Origin: Phenylobacterium aquaticum
GTDB taxonomy: Bacteria > Pseudomonadota > Alphaproteobacteria > Caulobacterales > Caulobacteraceae
Direction of reading: 5' to 3'
Assembly (NCBI RefSeq): GCF_947378715.1
Contig: NZ_CANCLE010000026.1
Span: 1-31,564 of the forward strand
DNA: 31,564 nucleotides
Under the pieces are notes generated by a model, which made no database searches, had not been told where the DNA came from, and worked only from the letters and a program-made list of their open reading frames with translations. A program made the translations under genes and the position numbers. This document shows positions 16,807 to 24,140 of the stretch, in pieces. The stretch's first letter is position 1; each line of letters opens with the position of its first letter.

Positions 16807-17961
16807 TTGGGCGTCACCCTCGACCTAAAGCGCGTCTCCAAAAGCGCCCCGCAAAAGCCGAACCTTTCGGGCCTGACCCGCAAGGGGCTGGTCGAGACCC
16901 TGATCGCCGCCGACGTGGTGCGGGCTGACAAGGCCAAGATGCGGGCCAACCAGCTGTGGCGCTGGATCCACCACTATGGGGTCACCGATTTCGACGCCAT
17001 GACCGACGTCGCCAAGGAGACCCGCGCGGCCATCGCCGAGCGCTTCAGCCTGGCCCGTCCCGAGGTGGTCGAGCGCCAGGTGTCCAGGGACGGCACCCGC
17101 AAGTGGCTGATCCGCATGGCCCCGGGGATCGAGGTCGAGACCGTCTATATCCCCGACGTCGGCCGGGCCGGGGCGCTCTGCGTCTCCAGCCAGGTCGGCT
17201 GCACGCTGAACTGCACCTTCTGCCACACCGGCACTCAGGCCCTGGTCCGCAACCTGACCGCCGCCGAGATCGTCGCCCAGGTGCAGATCGCCCGCGACGA
17301 CCTGGAGGAATGGCCCAGTCCCAAGGAGGACCGCCGGCTCTCCAACATCGTGTTCATGGGCATGGGTGAGCCGCTCTACAATCTGGGCAACGTCGCCGAC
17401 GCCATCGACATCATCGCTGACAATGAGGGCATCGCGATCTCGCGCCGCCGGATCACGGTCTCGACCTCCGGCGTGGTCCCAGAGCTTGAGGCGCTGGGAA
17501 CCCGCACCCAGGCCATGCTGGCCATCTCGCTGCACGCCACCAATGACACGCTGCGCAATGAGCTGGTGCCGCTGAACAAGAAGTACCCGATCGCCGAGCT
17601 GATGGCCGGGATCCGGGCCTATCCGGGGCTCTCGAACGCGCGCCGGGTGACCTTCGAATATGTGATGCTCAAGGGCGTCAATGACAGTCCGGCCGAGGCC
17701 CGCGCCCTGGTCAATCTGCTCAAGGGCGTGCCGGCCAAGATCAATCTGATCCCGTTCAACCCCTGGCCGGGCTCCAGCTACCAGTGCTCGGACTGGGGGG
17801 CGATCGAGGCCTTCGCCGCGATCCTCAACCGCGCCGGCTACGCCTCGCCGATCCGCACCCCGCGTGGACGCGACATCCTGGCCGCCTGCGGCCAGCTGAA
17901 GAGCGAGAGCGAAAAGATGCGGGCCAGCGAAAGGCGCAAGCTGGAGGCCGCGGCTGAATAG
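16807..17961 (+). CDS. rlmN: Dual-specificity 23S rRNA/tRNA (adenine-C2) methyltransferase RlmN
   Basis: A 384-residue radical-SAM enzyme that methylates C2 of A2503 in 23S rRNA and A37 in some tRNAs. The 4Fe-4S cluster motif CTLNCTFC gives C132, C136 and C139. C125 (in LCVSSQVGC) and C361 (in LAACGQLK) sit where E. coli RlmN has its conserved C118 and C355, so the mechanism's methyl-carrying cysteine is kept. FMGMGEPLYN and VSTSGVVPE are also family motifs. Start choice: the family's N-terminal NLSGLTRKGLVETLI must be included and no ATG precedes it, so I propose the TTG at 16807, about 23 nt after the predicted transcription start. It has only a weak ribosome-binding site. The frame is open much further upstream, but that is non-coding or antisense to the quinone oxidoreductase. 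Confidence 0.95.
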   Translation: MGVTLDLKRVSKSAPQKPNLSGLTRKGLVETLIAADVVRADKAKMRANQLWRWIHHYGVTDFDAMTDVAKETRAAIAERFSLARPEVVERQVSRDGTRKWLIRMAPGIEVETVYIPDVGRAGALCVSSQVGCTLNCTFCHTGTQALVRNLTAAEIVAQVQIARDDLEEWPSPKEDRRLSNIVFMGMGEPLYNLGNVADAIDIIADNEGIAISRRRITVSTSGVVPELEALGTRTQAMLAISLHATNDTLRNELVPLNKKYPIAELMAGIRAYPGLSNARRVTFEYVMLKGVNDSPAEARALVNLLKGVPAKINLIPFNPWPGSSYQCSDWGAIEAFAAILNRAGYASPIRTPRGRDILAACGQLKSESEKMRASERRKLEAAAE

Positions 17962-18041
17962 CCTCCGGAGGCGAACTCCGTTGCCTCACGGGCGCGCGTC
18001 CATGTCTAAGTCAAACTTCTCCCCCGCCTGAACGGTCCCCC

Positions 18042-18470
18042 ATGCCCAGCCAGCTCCAGTCCCCTGAAATCCAGGCCTTCGCTACGGGCTTCCCCCTCAC
18101 CCTGATGCACGCGGGCGTGACGGTGCTGATCCTGTTCATGGGCAGCGCCCTCTATGTGCTGCTGACTCCGCACAAGGAGATCACCCTGATCCGCGAGGGC
18201 AATGCGGCGGCGGCCATCTCCCTGGGCGGCGTCATGCTGGGCCTGGCCATTCCGCTGGCGGTGTCGCTGACGGCCTCGACCTCGATCATCGAGATCGGCA
18301 TCTGGGGGGCGGCCACGGTGATGGTCCAGCTCTTGATCTTCCGGCTGGTCGACCTGGTGCTGCGCGGCCTGCCCCAGAGGATCCAGGAGGGCGAGGTTTC
18401 GGCCGCGGCCCTGCTGGTCGGCGCCAAGCTCGCCACCGCCCTGATCCTCGCTGCGGCGGTCGCGGGCTGA
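18042..18470 (+). CDS. DUF350-family inner-membrane protein (YjfL-like)
   Basis: A 142-residue integral membrane protein with four hydrophobic segments: LTLMHAGVTVLILFMGSALYVLL, ISLGGVMLGLAIPLAVSL, IEIGIWGAATVMVQLLIFRLVDLVL and ALLVGAKLATALILAAAVAG. The ITLIREGNAAAAISLGGVMLGLAIPLA block and the IEIGIWG...LVDLVLRGLP block are characteristic of DUF350. Function is unknown in the family. It lies 80 bp after rlmN and 36 bp before a membrane-anchored protease-like gene on the same strand, so co-transcription with the latter is plausible. Confidence 0.85.
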   Translation: MPSQLQSPEIQAFATGFPLTLMHAGVTVLILFMGSALYVLLTPHKEITLIREGNAAAAISLGGVMLGLAIPLAVSLTASTSIIEIGIWGAATVMVQLLIFRLVDLVLRGLPQRIQEGEVSAAALLVGAKLATALILAAAVAG

Positions 18471-18506
18471 GGGCGGAACGGCCGTGACGCCAGCGAAGTC
18501 GCGCTG

Positions 18507-19349
18507 ATGCATTTCCCCAAGCTGCCCGACTGGCTGGTCTATGCCGCGGTGGTGCTGGGCCTGTTGATCGCCGCTGTCGGGCGTCAGGAACGGGCTGACG
18601 CCCCGCCCCCGCCCCCGCCGGTGCCGGGCGAGGAAGGCGTGCCGCTCGGCCCCGCTTCGCCTTTTGACCCCTCCGTGGTGGTCGATGTGCCGGGCAAGGC
18701 CGAGCCGGGCACCGGCACGGCCTTCTCCATCGCCGACCGGGGCGTCTGGGTCACGGCCCGCCATGTGGTCGAAGGCTGCAGCAAGGCCGCAATCGTGGTG
18801 GCCGAGGGCCGGGGCGTCGAGGCCACGGTGCATATCGATCCGCACAGCGAGGCGGCGATCCTGACCACCGAGGGCGGGGCTCCGCCCCTGCCGCTCGGCC
18901 TGGCGCTGAAGCTGCGGCGGGGCGACCGGGCCTATCATCCGGGTTTCCCCCAGGGCCATGCCGGCGAGGCGACCTCGCGGCTGCTGGGCCGCGAGAACCT
19001 GGTGGTGCGGGGCCGGGGCGCGCGCACCGAGCCGGTTCTGGTCTGGGCCGAGACCGGGCGCACCGATGGGCTGAAGGGCACCCTGGCCGGGTTGTCGGGG
19101 GCGCCGGCGCTCGACCGGGCCGGGCGGGTGATCGGGGTGACGGTGGCCGAGGCCCCGCGCCGGGGCCGGATCTACACCACCGCGCCGGAGACGCTGGCCG
19201 CGACGCTCAACGAGGCGCACGAACATCCGGCCGCCTTCGCCATGGGCGAGTCGGTCACCACCGACAATTACGGCCGGGTCGCCGACGCCTTGCGCCGTGA
19301 CCTGCGGGTCGCCCAGGTGATCTGCCTGGCGACCGCGCCCGGGACCTAA
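18507..19349 (+). CDS. Membrane-anchored trypsin-like (S1/DegP-fold) protein with altered catalytic triad
   Basis: A 280-residue protein with one N-terminal membrane helix (WLVYAAVVLGLLIAAVG, about 9-25), a proline-rich spacer (about 30-45), then a trypsin-like fold in the periplasm. The histidine motif WVTARHVVEGC gives H86 and the serine motif LAGLSGAPAL gives S197. The triad aspartate position, in DPHSEAAIL, aligns with DPRSDIALI of DegP and is E115 rather than Asp. GLSGAP also departs from the usual GNSGGP. The C-terminal ~60 residues after GVTVAEAP are not a recognisable PDZ domain. It follows the DUF350 gene by 36 bp. Its stop codon overlaps that of the convergent AmpG-like gene by 3 bp. 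Activity may be reduced or lost. Confidence 0.78.
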   Translation: MHFPKLPDWLVYAAVVLGLLIAAVGRQERADAPPPPPPVPGEEGVPLGPASPFDPSVVVDVPGKAEPGTGTAFSIADRGVWVTARHVVEGCSKAAIVVAEGRGVEATVHIDPHSEAAILTTEGGAPPLPLGLALKLRRGDRAYHPGFPQGHAGEATSRLLGRENLVVRGRGARTEPVLVWAETGRTDGLKGTLAGLSGAPALDRAGRVIGVTVAEAPRRGRIYTTAPETLAATLNEAHEHPAAFAMGESVTTDNYGRVADALRRDLRVAQVICLATAPGT

Positions 19350-20710
19350 GCGGCAGAGGCGGCTTCAGCGGCCAGCCGCGCTTCGCGCCGGGCATGGGCG
19401 CGGGCCAGAACCACGAACATCACCAGGGCCGGCAGGCCGATCAGCCCGGCGCCGACGAAGAACACCGCATAGGCCCCGAGCAGTCCATGGGCCGGGGTCA
19501 GGCCCTCGACGACCTCTCCCGAGAAGCCCTTCAGGAACTTGCCCAGCATGGCGTAGGTCGAGGACAGCAGGGCGTATTGGGTGGCGGTGTAACCCAGTCC
19601 CGTGAGGCTCGACATATAGGCCACCAGGGCGACGCCCGCGAAGCTCATGGCGAAATTGTCGCCGGCCATCACCGCGCTGAACACCCCCAGATTGGCCCCG
19701 GTGAGGCTGAGCAGGGCGAAGGCGGCCACCGCCAGGGGCTGCAGGATCGCGCCGATGATCAGGGTCGGGAAGAAGCCCAGGCGGATGGCGCTGACCCCGC
19801 CGGCGGCGATGCCGGCCAGGGCGGCGACCAGGCCGATCGAGCCGCGCACCGTCGCCACCATGTCCTTGGTGATGCCCAGGTCGTGATAATAGGGATTGGC
19901 CATCGGCCCCATGACGAAGTCAGGGATGCGATAGAGGGCCACGGCCACCAGCATCAGCAAGCCGAGCTCCTTGTGGGTGGCGAAGAAGTCGATGAATGGC
20001 CCGACCACGGCGTCGAAGAAGCCGCGCGGCGTCCACAAGGGCGCCTTGGACTTCAGGATCGTGTCGGCCCGTGTCGGCTCGAAGGCCTTCAGGGTCGCGA
20101 ACAGGCCCACGGCCATGCACAGGCCCGCCGCGATGTAGGAATTGGCCCAGCCGACCCGGGCGGCGACCACCAGGATCAGGGCGTCGGTGGCCAGGAGGGC
20201 GGCGCGATAGCCCAGCTGGAAGGCCGAGGACAGCAGGCCAAGCTCTTCCTCGTCATCCGCCGCCTCGATCCGCCAGGCGTCGATGACGATGTCCTGGGTC
20301 GCTGAGGCGAAGGCCACGATCACCGCGAACATGCCGACCGTGGTCAGGCCGGCCCGGGGCCCGGTCAGGGCCATGCCGACCAGGCCCGCGCCAACCGCCA
20401 GCTGGGACAGCACCATCCAGCCCCGCCGCCGCCCGAGCCACTTGCCGAGGATCGGCGCGTCGAGGCGGTCGATCAACGGCGCCCAGAACAGCTTCATGGA
20501 ATAGGCCAGGCCGACCCAGGACAGGAAGCCGATGGCCTTGAGCGTCGTGCCCTCTTCCCGCAGCCAGTAGCCGAAGGTGTTGCCGGTCAAGAGGAAGGGC
20601 AGGCCGGAGGAGAAGCCGAGCGCCAGCATGACCGCGATCTTGGGCTGGCGCAGGGCGGCCAGGACCTCGACGGCGGTGCGTCGGCGCTTGGGCGCGGGCG
20701 TGTCGGTCAT
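19346..20710 (-). CDS. ampG: AmpG-like muropeptide permease (MFS)
   Basis: A 454-residue major-facilitator permease of the AmpG group, which imports GlcNAc-anhydroMurNAc peptides from the periplasm for cell-wall recycling. Family signs are MLALGFSSGLPFLLTGNTFGYWLREEG near the N terminus, GLAYSMKLFWAPLIDRLDAPILGKWLGRRRGWM (the conserved loop 2-3 region) and FASATQDIVIDAWRIE. Twelve or more hydrophobic segments follow. The ATG at 20710 has a GGGGAG ribosome-binding site. It starts 45 bp after the ShkA-like kinase ends, same strand, so probably one operon. No beta-lactamase regulator ampR is nearby, so induction of resistance is not implied. Confidence 0.88.
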   Translation of the reverse strand: MTDTPAPKRRRTAVEVLAALRQPKIAVMLALGFSSGLPFLLTGNTFGYWLREEGTTLKAIGFLSWVGLAYSMKLFWAPLIDRLDAPILGKWLGRRRGWMVLSQLAVGAGLVGMALTGPRAGLTTVGMFAVIVAFASATQDIVIDAWRIEAADDEEELGLLSSAFQLGYRAALLATDALILVVAARVGWANSYIAAGLCMAVGLFATLKAFEPTRADTILKSKAPLWTPRGFFDAVVGPFIDFFATHKELGLLMLVAVALYRIPDFVMGPMANPYYHDLGITKDMVATVRGSIGLVAALAGIAAGGVSAIRLGFFPTLIIGAILQPLAVAAFALLSLTGANLGVFSAVMAGDNFAMSFAGVALVAYMSSLTGLGYTATQYALLSSTYAMLGKFLKGFSGEVVEGLTPAHGLLGAYAVFFVGAGLIGLPALVMFVVLARAHARREARLAAEAASAA

Positions 20711-20755
20711 CGGATTGGCTCCCCTGGGCGCGAGGCCCTGGGGCGGCCGGCGCGA

Positions 20756-22246
20756 TCAGCCGAGCTTGGCGCGTGCCGGGGTCTGCGTCCAGCCGCCGCG
20801 GGACAGACGGCTGAGCACGGCGCGCAGGGCGTCGCTGGCCAGGGGCTTGACCAGGAAGTCGTCCATGCCGGCCTCGAGGCAGGCGTGGCGGTCGTCCTCG
20901 AAGGCGTTGGCGGTCAGCGCCACGACCGGGGTGGCGACGCCGAGGTCGCGCAGCCGCCGCGTGGTCTCCAGGCCCGACAGGCCCGGCATGCGCATGTCCA
21001 TCAGGATCAGGTCGTAGCCGCCCACAGCCAGGGCGGCCAGGGCCTCCTCTCCGCCGGTCGCGTGATCGACCGTGCAGCCTTCGCGGGTCAGGAGGGTGCG
21101 GGCCAAGAGGGCGTTGATGGCGTTGTCCTCGACCAGCAGCACCCGGGCGCCAGGGGCGACCGCCGAGGCGACGCGCTCGTCCTCAGGTCCGGGCTTGCGG
21201 GTCTCATGGCCGGCGGCGGCCAGCACCCGCTCGGCGACCGAGGCGCGGCGCAGGGGCTTGATCAGATAGCCGGCGAAGCCCCGGGCCCGGTATTCGGCGA
21301 TCCGGTTGCGCGCCTCGGGATTGATCAGGATCAGGGCCGGACGCGCATCCGGCGGGGCGGTGGGGGCCAGGTCATGGTCGACCAGCAGCACCTCGGCCGT
21401 CGCCGCGAGGTCGGTGGGGTCCGTGGCGATCAGGACCGTCCCGCCACAGGCCTCGATCTGGCGCCGCGCCGCTTCGGCGGTGATGGGATTGGCGGTGGCG
21501 ACGCCGACGATGCGGCCTTCCAGGGCCTTGTCCAGCGTCGCGGGCGCATGGGGAATGGCGGCTTCGATCCAGAAGGCCGCGCCGCCGCCGGGGGCGGTGT
21601 CGACGCCGACCTCTCCGCCCATGGCGCTGGCCAGGGTGCGGGCGATGGTCAGGCCCAGCCCCGCCCCGCCCAGCTGGACGCTGTCATAGGCCGGATCGGC
21701 CTGGCCAAAGGCCTCGAAGATCTTCTCGCGGTGGGCGGCGCTGACGCCGGGGCCCGTGTCCTCGACCGTGAAGCGCAGGCGGCCGGGCGCGGGCTCGCCG
21801 ACGCTGACCAACACCCCGCCCTTGGCGGTGAACTTGATGGCGTTGCCGGCGAAGTTCAGCAGGATCTGGCGCAGCCGACCCTCGTCGGCCAGGGCCTGGC
21901 CCATGCCGGCCGGCGCGGCCCAGGCGATCTCCAGTCCCTTTTCCTGGGCCCGGGGGGCGAGCAGCTCGCAGACCCCGCGCAGCAGGCCCTCGATCTCGAA
22001 GCGGGCCGGCACCAGCTCGACCTTGCCGGCGCCCAGCTTGGCGAAATCCAGCACGTCATTCACCAGGCCCAGCAGATGCTCGCCGGATTCCCGCAGGGCG
22101 GCGACATAGGTGCGCTGCTCGTCGGTCAGGCCGGTGCCCTCCAGCAGCCGGGCCATGCCCAGCACGCCATTGAGCGGCGTGCGGAACTCGTGGCTCAGAG
22201 AGGCCAGTTGCTCGGCGGTGACGCGGGGGTCGGGCTTGGTGCTCAT
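20756..22246 (-). CDS. shkA: Soluble hybrid histidine kinase with pseudo-receiver and receiver; ShkA-like
   Basis: A 496-residue kinase with no membrane segment or sensor domain. In order: HisKA with H19 in SLSHEFRTPLNG; HATPase_c with NAIKFTAKGG, DTGPGVS and GGAGLGLTIA; a degenerate receiver (about 237-345) lacking the acidic pocket in its first strand (VGVATANP); an EDER linker (355-358); and a true receiver with D417 in LILMDMRMPG. The degenerate receiver has Y327-x-I329-x-P331-x-R333-xx-S336, the same spacing as the c-di-GMP contact residues I remember for Caulobacter ShkA (Y338, I340, P342, R344, S347). ShkA's H23 and D430 also correspond. ShkA feeds the ShpA-TacA relay for stalk formation. 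The start is the ATG at 22246; a GTG at 22252 is possible. Orthology needs an alignment. Confidence 0.8.
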   Translation of the reverse strand: MSTKPDPRVTAEQLASLSHEFRTPLNGVLGMARLLEGTGLTDEQRTYVAALRESGEHLLGLVNDVLDFAKLGAGKVELVPARFEIEGLLRGVCELLAPRAQEKGLEIAWAAPAGMGQALADEGRLRQILLNFAGNAIKFTAKGGVLVSVGEPAPGRLRFTVEDTGPGVSAAHREKIFEAFGQADPAYDSVQLGGAGLGLTIARTLASAMGGEVGVDTAPGGGAAFWIEAAIPHAPATLDKALEGRIVGVATANPITAEAARRQIEACGGTVLIATDPTDLAATAEVLLVDHDLAPTAPPDARPALILINPEARNRIAEYRARGFAGYLIKPLRRASVAERVLAAAGHETRKPGPEDERVASAVAPGARVLLVEDNAINALLARTLLTREGCTVDHATGGEEALAALAVGGYDLILMDMRMPGLSGLETTRRLRDLGVATPVVALTANAFEDDRHACLEAGMDDFLVKPLASDALRAVLSRLSRGGWTQTPARAKLG

Positions 22247-22283
22247 CGACACCCGTTCTAGGGCGCCGGGGTTTAACGGCGGG

Positions 22284-22670
22284 TCAAACCTCGCGGCTGG
22301 ACATTTCCCGGGCCAGGGCGATCAGGGCCTGGCGCGCGCCCGACCCGCCTATGCCGGCATAGGCTTCCAGCAGTTCCAGGGCGCCGGGGGTGGCCAGCGA
22401 CTGCAACAGGGCCTCGGCGTCGCCGCCGTCGCCGCTCTCCTCGCCGACCAGCCAGCCGACGGTGGTGTCCAGCGCCTTGGCCACGGCCACCAGGGTCGAA
22501 CCCGAGACCCGGTTTGCGCCGCGCTCATACTTCTGGACCTGCTGGAAGGTGACGCCGATGCGCCCGGCCAGGACCCCCTGGGTGAGACTCAGCGATTTTC
22601 GCCGCAAGCGGATGCGCGCGCCGATCGCCATATCGACGGGATCAGGGCTCAGTGCGTCATCTAGGGGCAT
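22284..22670 (-). CDS. XRE (Cro/CI-type) helix-turn-helix regulator
   Basis: A 128-residue DNA-binding protein. The HTH_3 domain spans about residues 17-72: ARIRLRRKSLSLTQGVLAGRIGVTFQQVQKYERGANRVSGSTLVAVAKALD, with the FQQVQKYERGANR recognition region common in alphaproteobacterial members. The C-terminal 50 residues are helical and not recognised. The ATG at 22670 has a strong GGAGG ribosome-binding site. It ends 37 bp before the ShkA-like kinase on the same strand, so it may be first gene of an XRE-kinase-AmpG operon. It is divergent from the LuxR-type gene across about 115 bp. Targets unknown. Confidence 0.87.
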   Translation of the reverse strand: MPLDDALSPDPVDMAIGARIRLRRKSLSLTQGVLAGRIGVTFQQVQKYERGANRVSGSTLVAVAKALDTTVGWLVGEESGDGGDAEALLQSLATPGALELLEAYAGIGGSGARQALIALAREMSSREV

Positions 22671-22784
22671 AGGGCCTCCTCATTCCAGCATTCCGCATGC
22701 TTCAGGATTTCGACTGAACCATGGCGCTGGACGCCAAAGGGCGCGCAACGCTAGCTTGTTCGCCTTATGCGCGGGGCGCAAGAC

Positions 22785-23564
22785 ATGTCCGGGGACCCTG
22801 TCCTTCTGCTGACGCCGCGCGAGCGTGAATGCCTGCGCCTGGTGGACCGGCATCTCAGCTCCAAGCAGATCGCCCGCGAACTGGGCATGTCCAAGACCTC
22901 CGTCGACACCTATTGCGACCGCGCCCGGCGGAAGCTGGGGGCCGGAGACCGCTATGAGGCCGCCCGACGGCTGGCGGTTTTCGACCGCGATGTCCTGATC
23001 GCGTCAGGACAGGACCCGATCAGGACAGACAGCACCGGCGAGGTCAGGCTGCATGAGGCCGCAATAGGAGATGCGGCGCATGAACGACTGGGTTCGAAAC
23101 CTGCTGGAGGTGAACTCCTCGGCCCTAGGGCAGATCGATCGCGACCATCGGTCAGCACTGCGGCGGGCCCTGGACCTGCATCAGGAGGTCGAGGCCTTCG
23201 AGCGGAACTGGCCAGCCAGGACCGCGAACGAGGTGGCGATGCCGGGCTTCAGCTGGAGCCAGCTGGAGCGCCAGCTGGCCGATCTGGCGGGCGACCCGAT
23301 CAAGTCCGCCATGGCCCGGGACCTGGTGTCCGGAACCCGGAAGCTCTCACGCTTCAAGCCGCCGGAAATGGTCTTGCGGGAAATCCTCTGCATGACCTGG
23401 GCTCTGCTGGACGAGGGCTTTCAGCCGGACCCGGAGTCGGAAGCTGGGGAAACGCCCTAGGCCCCCTCGCCCGGCTGGGGATGATCGGCGCCATTGCGGT
23501 GCTGACCGCCCTGGCCTTCGGCGCCGTGCTGGCGGGCCTGCACGCCCTGCAGGACCTCGCCTAG
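22785..23564 (+). CDS. LuxR-type HTH protein with C-terminal membrane helix; linker overlaps another ORF
   Basis: The 259-codon frame begins with a GerE/LuxR helix-turn-helix (about residues 6-65: LTPRERECLRLVDRHLSSKQIARELGMSKTSVDTYCDRARRKLG, then RYEAARRLA). It ends with a membrane helix, ARLGMIGAIAVLTALAFGAVLAGLHALQDLA. HTH proteins with such a C-terminal helix are, as I recall, common in Caulobacterales and Sphingomonadales. The roughly 130 codons between are Gly/Pro/Arg/Ala-rich, and their third positions are only about half G/C, against roughly 80% in the HTH part; the tail is again G/C-rich at third positions. The linker therefore looks like the shadow of the ORF at 23080-23460. Either the full frame is translated with an overprinted linker, or the HTH and tail are remnants separated by an inserted gene. 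Start ATG at 22785; 22767 is possible. Confidence 0.6.
   Translation: MSGDPVLLLTPRERECLRLVDRHLSSKQIARELGMSKTSVDTYCDRARRKLGAGDRYEAARRLAVFDRDVLIASGQDPIRTDSTGEVRLHEAAIGDAAHERLGSKPAGGELLGPRADRSRPSVSTAAGPGPASGGRGLRAELASQDRERGGDAGLQLEPAGAPAGRSGGRPDQVRHGPGPGVRNPEALTLQAAGNGLAGNPLHDLGSAGRGLSAGPGVGSWGNALGPLARLGMIGAIAVLTALAFGAVLAGLHALQDLA
23080..23460 (+). CDS. Unrecognised 126-residue protein nested in another frame of the HTH gene
   Basis: The ORF begins MNDWVRNLLEVNSSALGQIDRDH and ends in an acidic tail (PDPESEAGETP). I recognise no family. It looks like a soluble, mostly helical protein of balanced composition, with aromatic and acidic residues (FSWSQLERQLADLAGDPIKSAMARDL, MVLREILCMTWALLDEGF). Two things support it over the overlapping frame. 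A TAGGAG ribosome-binding site sits 9 nt before the ATG at 23080 (an ATG at 23071 overlaps too closely). By hand count of the first ~50 codons, about 80% end in G or C, like the neighbours. It lies wholly within the frame of the LuxR-type gene. Confidence 0.68.
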   Translation: MNDWVRNLLEVNSSALGQIDRDHRSALRRALDLHQEVEAFERNWPARTANEVAMPGFSWSQLERQLADLAGDPIKSAMARDLVSGTRKLSRFKPPEMVLREILCMTWALLDEGFQPDPESEAGETP

Positions 23565-23597
23565 CGCGAGACTTCGTCTGATCCTTCGCCTTCCCAA

Positions 23598-23756
23598 CGC
23601 GCCCTGACCGGCGCGGGAGCCCCCTCATGCCCAGACCTCGCGCCAGCCCCTAGGGCCGCGCCCCAAGCTTAGGGGGCGCGAGACCCCCGAAGACCTCGCC
23701 CCGGCGAGACGCGCTCCATCCCAGCAGACCAAGCGCGCCGGTCCGAGGCCGGCGCG
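23598..23756 (+). promoter_or_regulatory. Leader with three stem-loops sharing CGCGCC...GGCGCG bases
   Basis: Between the HTH gene and the next gene lie three perfect stem-loops: 23598-23615 (6 bp, 6-nt loop), 23657-23680 (8 bp CGCGCCCC/GGGGCGCG, 8-nt loop) and 23734-23756 (8 bp CGCGCCGG/CCGGCGCG, 7-nt loop). All three open with CGCGCC and close with GGCGCG. The last ends directly before the AAGGAG ribosome-binding site of the gene at 23770. A nine-codon ORF lies between the first and second stems. Stems are seen directly; a role in RNA control or as repeated protein sites is inference, and GC-rich DNA makes such stems easier by chance. Confidence 0.42.
23627..23653 (+). CDS. Possible leader mini-ORF (eight residues)
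   Basis: An ATG followed by seven codons and TAG encodes MPRPRASP, three of whose eight residues are proline. A GGGAG ribosome-binding site sits 7 nt upstream, a spacing as good as that of real genes here. It stops 3 nt before the second stem-loop of this leader, a layout reminiscent of translation-attenuated leaders. Such a short ORF can easily be chance. Confidence 0.22.
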   Translation: MPRPRASP

Positions 23757-23769
23757 AAGGAGATTTCAT

Positions 23770-24129
23770 ATGCTCAAGCAACGACGTCTGATCGCCGACC
23801 AGGTGGCCGCGAGCCTCTTCGAGGCCGAGGCCGCCATCGACAAGGCCCTGGCCAAGGCCGCCCAGTTGGCGGGGATCATGCCCGGCTTGCGGGAACAGGC
23901 GGGGCTCTCGGCCCTGGTGGGCCAGCAGGCCGTGGAGCGGGCGGGTGAGGCCTATGCCGCCCTGGCCCTGGCCCGGCGGGCGATCTGCGAAACCCACAAG
24001 GAGCTCAGCCTGGCGCAGCAGCAGATCGGCCTGGGCGCGGTGATGTACGGCACGGTGGACAAGCCCCCGACCATGGCCGACCCCCAGAACCCGCCGCGCC
24101 TGCAGGCCGTGCGTCGCGCCGCGATCTGA
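23770..24129 (+). CDS. Unrecognised 119-residue helical protein
   Basis: I do not recognise a family. The protein is soluble and rich in alanine, with long helix-forming stretches (LIADQVAASLFEAEAAIDKALAKAAQLAGIM, then QQAVERAGEAYAALALARRAICETHKELSLAQQQIG) and a proline-rich, positively charged end. It resembles a small coiled-coil or helical-bundle protein. The ATG at 23770 follows a strong AAGGAG ribosome-binding site and a stem-loop, so it is well supported as a gene. It is followed after 11 bp by a membrane-protein ORF. Confidence 0.72.
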   Translation: MLKQRRLIADQVAASLFEAEAAIDKALAKAAQLAGIMPGLREQAGLSALVGQQAVERAGEAYAALALARRAICETHKELSLAQQQIGLGAVMYGTVDKPPTMADPQNPPRLQAVRRAAI

Positions 24130-24140
24130 GCCTCGCCGCA

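Noticed and set aside
17961..17972. GCCTCCGGAGGC palindrome after rlmN as a terminator
   Set aside because: No loop and no T-run, so it is not a plausible hairpin terminator.
22722..22736. TGGCG-N5-CGCCA inverted repeat between the XRE and LuxR-type genes as an operator
   Set aside because: Five-base arms in GC-rich DNA are weak evidence. Kept out of the features, though the location would suit autoregulation.
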